Shown here piece by piece: positions 1 through 8,417 of a stretch of 45,671 nucleotides of DNA. The notes below the pieces were generated by a model. It was not told the DNA's origin. It searched no databases and saw only the letters and a list, made by a program, of their open reading frames with translations. The stretch spans positions 1 to 45,671 of the forward strand of contig JANQKY010000080.1 in the NCBI GenBank assembly GCA_028280885.1, given 5' to 3'. This stretch comes from Tepidamorphus sp. GTDB lineage: Bacteria; Pseudomonadota; Alphaproteobacteria; Rhizobiales; Tepidamorphaceae. The translations under genes and the position numbers were made by a program. The first letter of the stretch is position 1. Every line of letters begins with the position of its first letter.

Positions 1-434
1 CGGTGATCCCATCGGTGAACCTCCTTTGCCCCAGAGAATCACCGATCAATCGAAATGGGAAACCCGCAAATGAGTCACCGCAAAAAGCCGGTGGTATAAG
101 CTCGAATTCCAGGTTTTCCCAAAGGGAGATCACGATGCCGACGCCTGCAAATGTATCTTTCTGGTCATAATCTCCTAACTTGGGGATTGGTGGGTGGTCC
201 CAGGAATTTGGCATGACTGAAGACCCTCAAAAACGTAGAAAAGCGCCGCGATGAGATTCTGCAATGGACGCTGAACACGCTCCCACAACCCAATAGACCG
301 GCTTTGTCAGAGTGTGAATCAGTAGGCAACCGAAAAGCGGCTTCAGATAAAAGTGATTCTGTCAAGAAAAAATAGAAAATGACACTAGCACAATGCCATG
401 TTACGGAAAATCTGCCGTATGAATCATACGGTCA

Positions 435-461
435 AAAAAGAGGGGTGGCCGAAGCCACCCC
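435..461 (-). terminator. Intrinsic terminator downstream of a small minus-strand ORF
   Basis: Read on the minus strand, an 8-bp perfect GC-rich stem (GGGGTGGC / GCCACCCC) closed by a TTCG tetraloop is followed by TCTTTTTTG. This is a textbook rho-independent terminator, lying about 30 nt after the stop of the 39-codon ORF at 493-612, which supports that ORF being a real transcription unit. A separate 17-nt palindrome with 8-bp arms (CCGTATGA-A-TCATACGG) lies just beyond it at 415-431. Confidence 0.75.
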
Positions 462-492
462 AGTCTAGGAACTAACACTGTTGTTTAGGGGG

Positions 493-612
493 TTACCGAT
501 GCAACGGAAGCCCCCGACAGTGTTCCCTCACAAATTCCCATTTGCCGAACCGGTTTCTCCAGTAACATCGGACATGCACCGGTCGGTCCAATGGACACGC
601 GATCATACTCAT
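493..612 (-). CDS. Candidate 39-residue basic small protein
   Basis: A short ATG-to-TAA frame encodes 39 residues. It is rich in Arg, His, Trp and aromatic residues and has three Cys. The core reads RPVHVRCYWRNRFGKWEFV and then REHCRGLP, which resembles small uncharacterised alphaproteobacterial proteins carrying an R-x-G-x-W-E-x-V core; I cannot name a family with certainty. Support for its being real is the strong terminator directly downstream and the composition, which looks constrained. A hairpin (AACTAGC / GCTAGTT, 629-648) lies just upstream. The ribosome-binding site is weak, and a second ATG two codons in is an alternative start. No function is assigned. Confidence 0.45.
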   Translation of the reverse strand: MSMIACPLDRPVHVRCYWRNRFGKWEFVREHCRGLPLHR

Positions 613-1291
613 AACTTCACTACTTTCTAACTAGCTGAGGGGCTAGTTCGCCCGGAGGCACACCATTGCGCCCCGCCTGCCATCAGAGCGCACGGGGCAT
701 GCAGGGCGCGAAAGAAGTGATTCGCGTATGCTTGGCATTTAGAACGAAGTGCGAACCGGAGTCGAGTCGGTTCGCCTTCCGGTACACAGGATTAGCGGCA
801 CCAGCTAAGAAAAGCCCTCGCTGGCTGCTAAGGCGTAACGGGTTTCGTCAATCCGCCGATAAGTTAGATGCTTGCCTGCAATGCCCCTCATGGCCGTGAT
901 GCGCTTGGCATCGGCTTGCCGCAATGAAGACAGGTTGGACCGTCTGGCCAGCGGGTGTTTTCCAGGGGTTCGAGGGCTCCGCTCACATCCTGAAAGCTGG
1001 GGCCTAAGAAAATCCACCATGACTTTGGCCCCAGGAATCTCAGAAATCTGGGCCGATTTGGCGATTACTTGGCTGCACCCATAATAGGTTTTATTTCCCA
1101 TATCCCGTGCAATCGAAGCCGCCTACCCCCTCCCCGCGGTTCGACCCCGGCACCCTGGGATCCTTCCGCCCACGTTGAAGAAGGCGATGATGTTCAAGCC
1201 CTATATCTCTTTTATCGCAATGCGCACCTGCATACCGCACGGCCGACACCCAACCGTCCGCGCAAGAGACCGAAGCTGAACACGCCACCTT
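613..1291. other. Gene-poor stretch without a supported intact gene
   Basis: Apart from the IS1595-like relic near 875-1012 and a hairpin at 629-648, I see no open frame with recognisable protein character or a credible ribosome-binding site. Frames of 70-98 codons exist on both strands but overlap each other and resemble no family I know. Positions 1-434 are similar: they hold only short, doubtful frames. Confidence 0.5.
875..1012 (-). pseudogene. Decayed IS1595-type transposase N-terminal fragment
   Basis: On the minus strand one frame reads SFQDVSGALEPLENTRWPDG followed by PTCLHCGKP. This matches the zinc-ribbon start of IS1595-family transposases (L-x-x-RWPDG-x-x-C-x-x-CG). The expected continuation (DA-x-RI) appears in a neighbouring frame as ADAKRITAMRG, so there is a frameshift. 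The rest of the transposase, including the catalytic region, is absent. It is a non-functional relic that marks past insertion in this gene-poor stretch. Boundaries are approximate; I identified no terminal inverted repeats. Confidence 0.5.
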
Positions 1292-1322
1292 AAAAAAGGC
1301 GCGGATGGAAGCCACCCGCGCC
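1292..1322 (-). terminator. Intrinsic terminator of the phoX gene
   Basis: On the minus strand an 11-bp stem with one G-U pair (GGCGCGGGTGG / CCATCCGCGCC) has a 3-nt loop and is followed by six T residues. It lies about 70 nt beyond the phoX stop codon, so it most likely ends that transcript. Confidence 0.85.
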
Positions 1323-1391
1323 TCTCAAGTCCTCTTTCAGAGCCGTCTACCGGGGCTGATCGCCCCGGATGCCGGTCCCCGCCTGCGGGGC

Positions 1392-3308
1392 TCAGCCGGT
1401 CAGGCCGCCATCCTCGCGGGTCACCGCGATGATCGCCGAGCGCGGCGTGGTGCCTTCGCCGCCGGGCCACTGGCTGTTGCCCTTTTCACCGGGATGCTGG
1501 ATGCCGACGAACATGGTGCGCCGGTCCGGGCTCCAGGTCAGGCCGGTGATCTCGCACTCGTTCGGGCCGACCATGAAGCGGCGGATCTCGCCGGTCGCCG
1601 GATCGCCGGCCAGCATCTGGTTGTTGCCGTGGCCGGCGAAGTCGCCTTCGTTGGAGTAGCTGCCATCGGTCTGGATCCAGAGCAGGCCGTTTGAATCGAA
1701 GGCCAGACCGTCCGGCGAGTTGAACATGTTGTCGGCATCGAGATTGTCCGACCCGCCATAGGCGTCGTCATGCACCGTCGGATTGCCGGCCAGGACGAAG
1801 ATGTCCCAGTCGAAATCCTTGCTGGTGTGGTCGCCATCCTTCGGGCGCCAGCGGACGATCTGGCCATAGTGGTTCTCGGCGCGCGGGTTCGGGCCGCCGA
1901 CCGGCGTCTCGTCGCCGCCGGCATTCGGCTTGACGCCACGGTTCTTGTTGTTGGTGAGCGCGACATAGAGCTCGGCCTTCTTGGGATGGGTGGCGACCCA
2001 TTCCGGCCGGTCCATCGTCGTCGCGCCGACCGCCGAGCCGGCCTGGCGGGTGTGGATCGCGATTTCCGCCGGCGAGGCCATGCCGGTCGTCTCCGGCGTC
2101 AGCGCCAGCCATTCGCCGGTGCCGTCGTCGGCGAACTTGGCGACATAGAGCGTGCCGTTGTCGAGCAGGTCGTCGGTGTCGGCGCCCGGCGCGTAGACAC
2201 CATTGGAGACGTATTTGTAGAGGAACTCGCCGCGCTCGTCGTCGCCCATATAGATGACAACGCGGCCATCCGGATTGACGACGCTCTCGGCGTTCTCGTG
2301 CTTGAAGCGGCCAAGCGCGGTGCGCTTCTTCGGCGTCGAGGTCGGATCATAGGGGTCGATCTCGACCACATAGCCCGCCCGGTTCGGTTCGTTGGGATGC
2401 TTGGCGACGTCGAAGCGCTCGTCGATCTTGGCCCAGTTATAGCCCCAGTCCTTGGGATTGATACCATAGCGCGCCAGATCCGCCGTGATCGTGACGGGTT
2501 TTTGATCCTGAACCTCTTCGCTGGAGGAGAAATAGCCGTTGAAGTTCTCCTCACACGTCAGGTAGGTGCCCCAGGGGGTGACGCCGTTGCCGCAGTTGTT
2601 CCACGTGCCCTTGGACTTGGTACCGGTCTGATCGGCCTCGGTCTTCATGAGATCGTGGCCGGCGGCCGGGCCGGTCAGCACCATGTCGGATTCCGGCGTG
2701 ATGCGGCGGTTATACGGGCTGTCCTTGACGATCTGCCAGGCGCCGTCCTTGTTCTCGATCTCCACGACGGTGATGCCGTGCGCCAGCATGCCCTTGTGGA
2801 TATCGTCGGCGGTGATCTCGTCGCCCTCGCCGCGATTGCCCCAGATGATGCTGCGGTTGGTGTACTCGTTGTTGACGACCAGCAGCGTGTGGCCGTTATG
2901 CGAGAACACGTCCATTCCGTCGGTATTGTCGCCAAAGGCCCGTCCCTGGGTCTCGGCGGTGCCGCGGCTGTCGTGATCGAATTCGGCGGCATCGGACCAC
3001 AGCGGATCGCCCCACTCGACCAGGACCTCGGCCTTGTAGCCCTCCGGCACCGTGATGGCATCCTCGGTATTGGTCGGGATCGGCTTGAAGGCGAAGCGGT
3101 CGCTCGATGCCTCGGCGCCCGACGGCAGAAGCGCGCCGCCCAGCGCGGTGAAGCTGCCGAAGGCCAGAACGCCGCCCAAGAGACCGCGGCGGCTGATCGC
3201 GGCTTCGACGATCCGGTCGAAATCGGTTTCCTCGGGACGCGGGTTCACCGCCTCGTCGAAATCGTCGAAGGACAGGTCGTGAGTGTCGGGCAGGACAGGC
3301 TTGTTCAT
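1392..3308 (-). CDS. phoX: PhoX-family (DUF839) alkaline phosphatase, Tat-exported
   Basis: The 638-residue product has a twin-arginine signal (SRRGLLGG, residues 39-46), a hydrophobic stretch, and a likely signal peptidase site near A65-E-A67, so it should be exported folded by the Tat system to the periplasm. The PhoX hallmark NCGNGVTPWGTYLTCEEN is present, and the length fits the family. PhoX enzymes are Ca/Fe-dependent phosphomonoesterases that release phosphate from organic esters under phosphate limitation; the metal cofactors are family knowledge, not read from the sequence. It is a single gene with its own terminator (1292-1322) and a candidate Pho box about 180 bp upstream. The long N-terminal region before the twin Arg is typical of PhoX. 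Confidence 0.9.
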   Translation of the reverse strand: MNKPVLPDTHDLSFDDFDEAVNPRPEETDFDRIVEAAISRRGLLGGVLAFGSFTALGGALLPSGAEASSDRFAFKPIPTNTEDAITVPEGYKAEVLVEWGDPLWSDAAEFDHDSRGTAETQGRAFGDNTDGMDVFSHNGHTLLVVNNEYTNRSIIWGNRGEGDEITADDIHKGMLAHGITVVEIENKDGAWQIVKDSPYNRRITPESDMVLTGPAAGHDLMKTEADQTGTKSKGTWNNCGNGVTPWGTYLTCEENFNGYFSSSEEVQDQKPVTITADLARYGINPKDWGYNWAKIDERFDVAKHPNEPNRAGYVVEIDPYDPTSTPKKRTALGRFKHENAESVVNPDGRVVIYMGDDERGEFLYKYVSNGVYAPGADTDDLLDNGTLYVAKFADDGTGEWLALTPETTGMASPAEIAIHTRQAGSAVGATTMDRPEWVATHPKKAELYVALTNNKNRGVKPNAGGDETPVGGPNPRAENHYGQIVRWRPKDGDHTSKDFDWDIFVLAGNPTVHDDAYGGSDNLDADNMFNSPDGLAFDSNGLLWIQTDGSYSNEGDFAGHGNNQMLAGDPATGEIRRFMVGPNECEITGLTWSPDRRTMFVGIQHPGEKGNSQWPGGEGTTPRSAIIAVTREDGGLTG

Positions 3309-3634
3309 CGGGGGACGCTCCTTGAATGACGAATATCGGATATCGAACGGGCGCGTCCGGCCGCAGCCGGAGACGCGCCCGCACGGGCTATCCGAATTCA
3401 GCTCTGGCAGGCCGTGCCTGCGATCTCATTGGTGCAGCGAAGCCTAGTCAGGGGACTCAGGCCACGCGTCGTTTAGAAAACTTATAACGTTCCATGTGAC
3501 GGGCGAATGACGAGCGCAGCGGTTTGCTGCGTCGGACGGCACCGACACGGCGCTTCCGGGATGAGGCGCACATTCAGCCCATATAGGAGTAGAGTGAAAG
3601 CCGATTTCGAATCAGTGAGCAAAGCCACGTCGCC
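3309..3634. promoter_or_regulatory. Divergent intergenic region phoX / uvrD
   Basis: This 326-bp gap separates the two divergent starts. It holds the candidate Pho box (3491-3512) and a GC-rich inverted repeat near 3351-3381 (GGGCGCGTC / GACGCGCCC) just upstream of phoX, which could fold in its leader. I see no SOS box of the GTTC-N7-GTTC type before the helicase gene. Confidence 0.4.
3491..3512 (-). promoter_or_regulatory. Candidate Pho box upstream of phoX
   Basis: On the minus strand two direct half-sites, TCGTCAT and CCGTCAC, are spaced 11 bp apart start to start. This is the geometry of PhoB boxes (CTGTCAT-N4-CTGTCAT). A TATAAG hexamer follows within a few bases and could serve as the -10. 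The match is imperfect (GTCA is conserved in both halves). The position and the function of the downstream gene make PhoB control plausible but unproven. Confidence 0.45.
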
Positions 3635-6007
3635 ATGACCGACCCTCACCCCTCACCCGCCCCCGTGCCATCGGCACGCCAGGGCGGCATCGCCGCGCGG
3701 GCACGGGCCGCCGCCGGGCCGGCCTATCTGCAGGGCCTCAATCCCGAGCAGCAGCGCGCGGTGGAAACGCTCGACGGTCCCGTCCTCGTGCTGGCCGGCG
3801 CCGGCACCGGCAAGACGCGGGTGCTGACCACCCGCCTGGCCCATATCCTCACCCTGGGGCTTGCCCGTCCCGGCCAGATCCTCGCCGTCACCTTCACCAA
3901 CAAGGCGGCGCGGGAAATGAAGGAGCGGATCGGCGGGCTGATCGGCGAATCCGTCGAGGGCATGCCCTGGCTCGGCACCTTCCACTCGATCTGCGTCAAG
4001 ATCCTGCGCCGCCACGCCGAACTGGTCGGCCTGAAGCGCGATTTCACCATTCTCGATGTCGACGACCAGATCCGCCTCCTGAAACAGGTGATCCAGGCAG
4101 CCGATCTCGACGAAAAGCGCTGGCCGGCCCGGCAGCTCGCCAATTTCATCGACGGCTGGAAGAACAAGGCGCTGACGCCCGATAAGGTGCCCTCCGGCGA
4201 CGCCCATGCCTTCGCCGGCAAGGGCGACGAGCTCTATGCCACCTATCAGGCGCGCCTGAAGACGCTGAATGCCGTCGATTTCGGCGACCTGCTGCTCGAG
4301 ACCATCCGCCTGTTCAAGGAAAACGCCGACGTTCTCGCCGATTTCCAGTCGCGCTTCCGCTACATGCTGGTCGACGAGTATCAGGACACCAACGTCGCCC
4401 AGTATCTCTGGCTGCGCCTGCTTGCCCAGAGAACGGGAGAGGACGAGAAGGCCAATCTGTGCTGCGTCGGCGACGACGACCAGTCGATCTATGGCTGGCG
4501 CGGCGCCGAGGTCGACAACATCCTGCGCTTCGAGGCCGATTTCCCCGGCGCCGTGGTCATCCGGCTGGAGCGCAACTACCGCTCGACCTCCAATATCCTC
4601 GACGCCGCCTCGCACCTGATCGCCCATAACGAGGGCCGGCTCGGCAAGACGCTGCACGGCCAGGGCGAGGCGGGCGACAAGGTGACGGTCACCTGCGCCT
4701 GGGATTCCGAGGAGGAAGCGCGCCTGATCGGCGAGGAGATCGAACAGCTCCAGCGCAAGGGCGAAAATCTCGACGAGATGGCGATCCTGGTGCGCGCGTC
4801 GTTCCAGATGCGGGAATTCGAGGACCGCTTCGTAACGCTGGGCCTGCCCTACCGGGTCATCGGCGGCCCGCGCTTCTACGAGCGCGCCGAGATCCGCGAC
4901 GCCATCGCCTATCTGCGCGCCACCGCCCAGCCCGCCGATGATCTGGCGTTTGAACGCATCATCAACACCCCGCGCCGCGGCATCGGCGACGTGACGGTCC
5001 GCACGATCCACGATGTCGCCCGGTCGCGCGGCATCCCGATGATGCAGGCAGCCCTCGAACTGACCGAATCCGAGGACTTGAAGGCGCGCGCGCGCAACGC
5101 GGTGCGCAACCTGGTAACCGACTTCGCCCGCTGGCGCGGCCAGCTCGACCAGATGCCGCAATCGGAGCTTGCCGCCATCATCCTGGAGGAATCCGGCTAC
5201 ACGGAGATGTGGCAGCGCGAGCGCTCGCCGGACGCGCCGGGGCGCCTTGAGAACCTCAAGGAACTGCTGCGCTCGATGGAGGAATTCGACTCGCTCACCG
5301 GTTTTCTGGAGCATATCTCGCTGGTCATGGACACCGAGGCCGGCGACCAGGAGGACAAGGTCTCGCTGATGACGCTGCATGCCGCCAAGGGGCTGGAATT
5401 CGGCACCGTCTTCCTGCCCGGCTGGGAGGAAGGCCTGTTCCCGCATCAGCGCTCGATGGACGAGAACGGCCGCGCCGGGCTGGAGGAAGAGCGACGCCTG
5501 GCCTATGTCGGCCTGACCCGGGCCAAGCGCCGCGCCGCGCTCTATTTCGCCACCAACCGCCGCATCCACGGCCTGTGGCAGGCAACGGCCGCCTCCCGCT
5601 TCCTTGACGAGTTGCCCGAGGCCAATATCGAGGTGATCGACACCGGGTCCCTGCGCACGTCTGGCGCTTATGGGCCCCGGGGGAGTGGCTCCGGCGGCAC
5701 CTATGGCAACAGCCGCTTCGACGAGGCCGAGCCCTTCGCCTCGACCTATTCGACGCCCGGCTGGCAGCGGGCGAAAAAGAACAAGGCCCGCGCCGCCTCG
5801 AACCCCTGGAAGGAGGCGCCGATGCTGGAGGGCGAGGTGCTCGCCCGCTCGACCGGCACGGCCTCCGCCTATGCGCGCGGCGAGCGAGTGTTCCACCAGA
5901 AATTCGGCTATGGCGAAATCACCGCCGTCGACGGCAACAAGCTGACGGTCGATTTCGACCATTCCGGGCCGAAACGGGTGCTCGACAGCTTCGTGGAGCG
6001 GCATTGA
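3635..6007 (+). CDS. uvrD: ATP-dependent DNA helicase UvrD/PcrA (SF1A)
   Basis: This 790-residue superfamily 1 helicase unwinds DNA 3'-to-5' in nucleotide excision and mismatch repair and clears RecA filaments or stalled polymerases (family knowledge). Walker A is GAGTGKT with the lysine at residue 60, after the Q-motif LNPEQQRAV. Motif II is VDEYQDTN, motif III GDDDQSIYGWRGA, motif IV around RLERNYRST, motif V TLHAAKGLEF and motif VI YVGLTRAK. The C-terminus ends with the Tudor-like segment F-G-Y-G-x-I common in UvrD/PcrA. An extra Ser/Gly-rich linker precedes it. The ATG has no strong Shine-Dalgarno. Composition changes sharply just after its stop. Confidence 0.95.
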   Translation: MTDPHPSPAPVPSARQGGIAARARAAAGPAYLQGLNPEQQRAVETLDGPVLVLAGAGTGKTRVLTTRLAHILTLGLARPGQILAVTFTNKAAREMKERIGGLIGESVEGMPWLGTFHSICVKILRRHAELVGLKRDFTILDVDDQIRLLKQVIQAADLDEKRWPARQLANFIDGWKNKALTPDKVPSGDAHAFAGKGDELYATYQARLKTLNAVDFGDLLLETIRLFKENADVLADFQSRFRYMLVDEYQDTNVAQYLWLRLLAQRTGEDEKANLCCVGDDDQSIYGWRGAEVDNILRFEADFPGAVVIRLERNYRSTSNILDAASHLIAHNEGRLGKTLHGQGEAGDKVTVTCAWDSEEEARLIGEEIEQLQRKGENLDEMAILVRASFQMREFEDRFVTLGLPYRVIGGPRFYERAEIRDAIAYLRATAQPADDLAFERIINTPRRGIGDVTVRTIHDVARSRGIPMMQAALELTESEDLKARARNAVRNLVTDFARWRGQLDQMPQSELAAIILEESGYTEMWQRERSPDAPGRLENLKELLRSMEEFDSLTGFLEHISLVMDTEAGDQEDKVSLMTLHAAKGLEFGTVFLPGWEEGLFPHQRSMDENGRAGLEEERRLAYVGLTRAKRRAALYFATNRRIHGLWQATAASRFLDELPEANIEVIDTGSLRTSGAYGPRGSGSGGTYGNSRFDEAEPFASTYSTPGWQRAKKNKARAASNPWKEAPMLEGEVLARSTGTASAYARGERVFHQKFGYGEITAVDGNKLTVDFDHSGPKRVLDSFVERH

Positions 6008-6391
6008 GGGGGTGTGGGTGTCCGGAAGGAGCCCTTTGCGAACGTTTGTACCCAGTGCAACAGAAGTCTGCTTTGAGGCCAGACTGCATGATGCCGCGCA
6101 CTGCAAGAGCGTCCTGTTACCTGGGACGGCCAAGCACGCACCAAACTCAAACAGTGCTTTGCCGAAGATTTTCGGCAAATGAAAACCAGCAAATTCAGGG
6201 AAAGACAGCGTCACACCAAAACGACCGTCTGTGGCTGGTATGTTATGTCAGGACGCGCCGGGTGGACTGCTGGATGATTACGAAACGTTAGCAGGCCCAA
6301 GAAGATACGCTGTTGACAAGCCAATAAGTATTCAAGTTAAATGAAATTTGCATCCTTATTGTAAAGAAGCTATTCAGAAAGGGATTAGAAA
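6008..6391. other. A+T-richer intergenic stretch before the lysozyme gene
   Basis: Codon-like structure disappears here and base composition falls below that of the flanks. I recognise no gene on either strand. The 3' part holds the candidate promoter of the lysozyme gene. The stretch looks like the left part of an inserted segment whose right edge is near 7120. Confidence 0.5.
6313..6342 (+). promoter_or_regulatory. Candidate sigma-70 promoter of the lysozyme gene
   Basis: A perfect TTGACA at 6313-6318 is followed after 18 bp by TTAAAT at 6337-6342 (4 of 6 to TATAAT). The start codon lies about 50 bp further on. It resembles an enteric or phage-type promoter more than the surrounding GC-rich sequence does. 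Confidence 0.45.
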
Positions 6392-6949
6392 ATGAGTTGG
6401 AAAATCACACCTCGGATTGCAGCTGAATTGATCTCGCACGAAGGCGTAGTTCGCGAGGCATATAGAGATACGGTCAACGTTTGGACCTGGAGTATCGGCA
6501 TAACCAACTCGTCGGGGCACAAAATTTATCCGCGATACGTTGATAACCCACAAACACTTAAGAGATGCTTTGAAGTTTTTGAGTGGGTAGTGCGGAACAA
6601 TTACTTACCTGCTGTACAGAGTGCTTTCAGTGGTCATAGCCTGTCCGAGACCGAATTAGGAGCAGCGCTTTCGTTTCACTACAATACTGGAGGGATAAAA
6701 AAAGCCAATTGGGTAAAGTTGTGGAAAGCTGGCGACACCGCTGGAGCGAAAAAGGCCATAATGAATTGGAAAAAGCCACCAGAGATTATTCCGCGACGCA
6801 GAAAAGAAAGAGACTTATTTTTCGATGGTACTTGGTCCAATAATGGGTTTGGTACAGAGTACCCTGTTCTAAAGCCATCCTATAAGCCGGACATAGCGAA
6901 TGCTAAATCGATCAAGATATCAGATATATTAGAAGATCTGTTCGGCTGA
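6392..6949 (+). CDS. Phage-type lysozyme (GH24, T4-like endolysin)
   Basis: The 185-residue protein carries the exact catalytic spacing of T4-type lysozymes: E17, then eight residues, D26, then five residues, T32 (EGVVREAYRDTVNVWTWSIG). The helix ELGAALSFHYNTGG and the later RRRKERDLFFDG segment match the C-terminal lobe of GH24 enzymes. It should cut the MurNAc-GlcNAc bond of peptidoglycan. I see no N-terminal signal or membrane segment, so release would need a holin or lysis, but no holin, spanin or other phage gene lies nearby. A Shine-Dalgarno (AAAGGGA) precedes the ATG. The gene is markedly A+T-richer than its neighbours, which points to horizontal transfer, possibly a prophage remnant or a toxin/immunity-type muramidase. 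Confidence 0.85.
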   Translation: MSWKITPRIAAELISHEGVVREAYRDTVNVWTWSIGITNSSGHKIYPRYVDNPQTLKRCFEVFEWVVRNNYLPAVQSAFSGHSLSETELGAALSFHYNTGGIKKANWVKLWKAGDTAGAKKAIMNWKKPPEIIPRRRKERDLFFDGTWSNNGFGTEYPVLKPSYKPDIANAKSIKISDILEDLFG

Positions 6950-7190
6950 GCTTATAGTCGAGATGAACCACACGGCCGGGCTTCTGATCGATCACGGCCC
7001 GACTGCGACAAAACTGACGTATTGTTTGCACCTTCGAATATGGCCGTTTTTGACGAAGTCGAGTTTGCGGACATTTTCCTTGTGGCAGCCAACGGCAGTT
7101 TTGTCCGCAAACAGGACACCAATGGTTTTGTGAGATCAACTCCAGGATTCTCCGGTGCACAGGGTCGGACAGCGCATCAAAGGCATTCAT
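6912..7190 (-). pseudogene. Truncated ArsR-family regulator with a foreign tail
   Basis: The first ~21 codons (MNAFDALSDPVHRRILELIS) are the canonical start of ArsR-type winged-helix repressors that sit in operons with SRPBCC/AHSA1 proteins. After about position 7127 the similarity stops: the frame runs on to a stop at 6912 through sequence with no helix-turn-helix, so the DNA-binding wing and recognition helix are missing. The break coincides with an 11-bp inverted repeat (7063-7073 / 7102-7112) and the edge of the A+T-rich segment. The start overlaps the AHSA1 stop as ATGA. It is probably non-functional; a short novel fusion protein cannot be excluded. Confidence 0.6.
7063..7112. repeat. 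11-bp perfect inverted repeat at the arsR break
   Basis: GTTTGCGGACA (7063-7073) and TGTCCGCAAAC (7102-7112) are perfect inverted copies separated by 28 bp. They lie next to the point where ArsR similarity ends. They may be the end of an insertion or a rearrangement hot spot, but I cannot identify the element. Confidence 0.6.
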
Positions 7191-7822
7191 TGTTCCTCGC
7201 CGGTGTAGAACGCAGCGGTGCGTTCTGCGGTTTCCTTAGCGATCTGCGCGTCTGTTCCAGCCTCTGCGTGGGCCTTGCCCCATGCTTCCGCCCATCCACG
7301 CAATGTGGCCTTGCCTGTCGCGCTCCCGGCCCACGCTTGTCCGGCCTTGATGGTCGATGTCCCGTCGCCGGACAGGTGCATTTCCAGCCCCAGCATAGCC
7401 AACTCCCACCCTACACCGGTCGCACCGGGGCCATACTGATCCCAATGCGCCTGGCTTTCTGGATCCGTCGGATGCTCATGTTCGAGGGTCAAAAGTGCGC
7501 CTTCGTCTGATTGTTGGATTGTGACATTGACCCAACTGGTATTTCCTCCGAACTCCCAGGTAAGCGCCAGTTGTCCGGGCGGTTCGCAGACGACAATATC
7601 ACCGTCCGCATTTCCTTCTATTGAGAAGCGCCCGCCTTGTTTGAAATCGCCGGCAACCTTCGCGAACCAGCGCTGCAAACGCTCCTTGTCCGTCAAAGCA
7701 CCCCATAATTCTGCCGGGGTCGTAGGGTAGTGGCGACTTGCACGCACGATGTAGGTCCGGGCTCCTTCGCGTTCACCGCTAACAACTTCCCGAAAAGACG
7801 CTCCAAGAGCTTCGGTCAGTTC
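7187..7822 (-). CDS. AHSA1/SRPBCC-domain protein
   Basis: The product has the START-like SRPBCC fold of the Aha1-C-terminal (AHSA1) family: the YPTTPAELWGALTDKERLQRWF start, the DFKQGGRFS strand and the PGQLALTWEF segment are characteristic. Such proteins bind small hydrophobic ligands; most are uncharacterised and are often co-transcribed with an ArsR regulator. Here the regulator gene is downstream, overlaps by ATGA and is broken, so control of this operon has probably been lost or altered. I chose the ATG at 7822 because GAGGG sits 7-8 nt before it; a GTG at 7864 would add 14 residues. A TGATATCA palindrome at 7881-7888 upstream may be part of an old operator. Confidence 0.8.
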   Translation of the reverse strand, partial: ELTEALGASFREVVSGEREGARTYIVRASRHYPTTPAELWGALTDKERLQRWFAKVAGDFKQGGRFSIEGNADGDIVVCEPPGQLALTWEFGGNTSWVNVTIQQSDEGALLTLEHEHPTDPESQAHWDQYGPGATGVGWELAMLGLEMHLSGDGTSTIKAGQAWAGSATGKATLRGWAEAWGKAHAEAGTDAQIAKETAERTAAFYTGEEQ

Positions 7823-7952
7823 CATCTCCTTGCCCTCACCAGACCCAAGTTTATTCGTTATCACCGATATGATTTTTGATTGATATCATCGATAGACAGC
7901 CCGGCGCACCGCCTTCAGGGCAGTCAACCGACACGACCGCCCCCGCCGACCC

Positions 7953-8360
<408 letters not shown>

Positions 8361-8417
8361 TCAGGGGCCGGTGCAGTATACGCCGCGCTATAGCCCACCG
8401 TCATCGAGGATTGAACC

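Noticed and set aside
165..365. 66-codon minus-strand frame in the left gene-poor region
   Set aside because: It starts with TTG, has no Shine-Dalgarno and no recognisable motif; support is insufficient to call a gene.
3653..6214. Long minus-strand open frame (over 850 codons) opposite uvrD
   Set aside because: It is the antisense shadow of a high-GC gene: composition is low-complexity, no family blocks are visible, and uvrD on the other strand is unmistakable.
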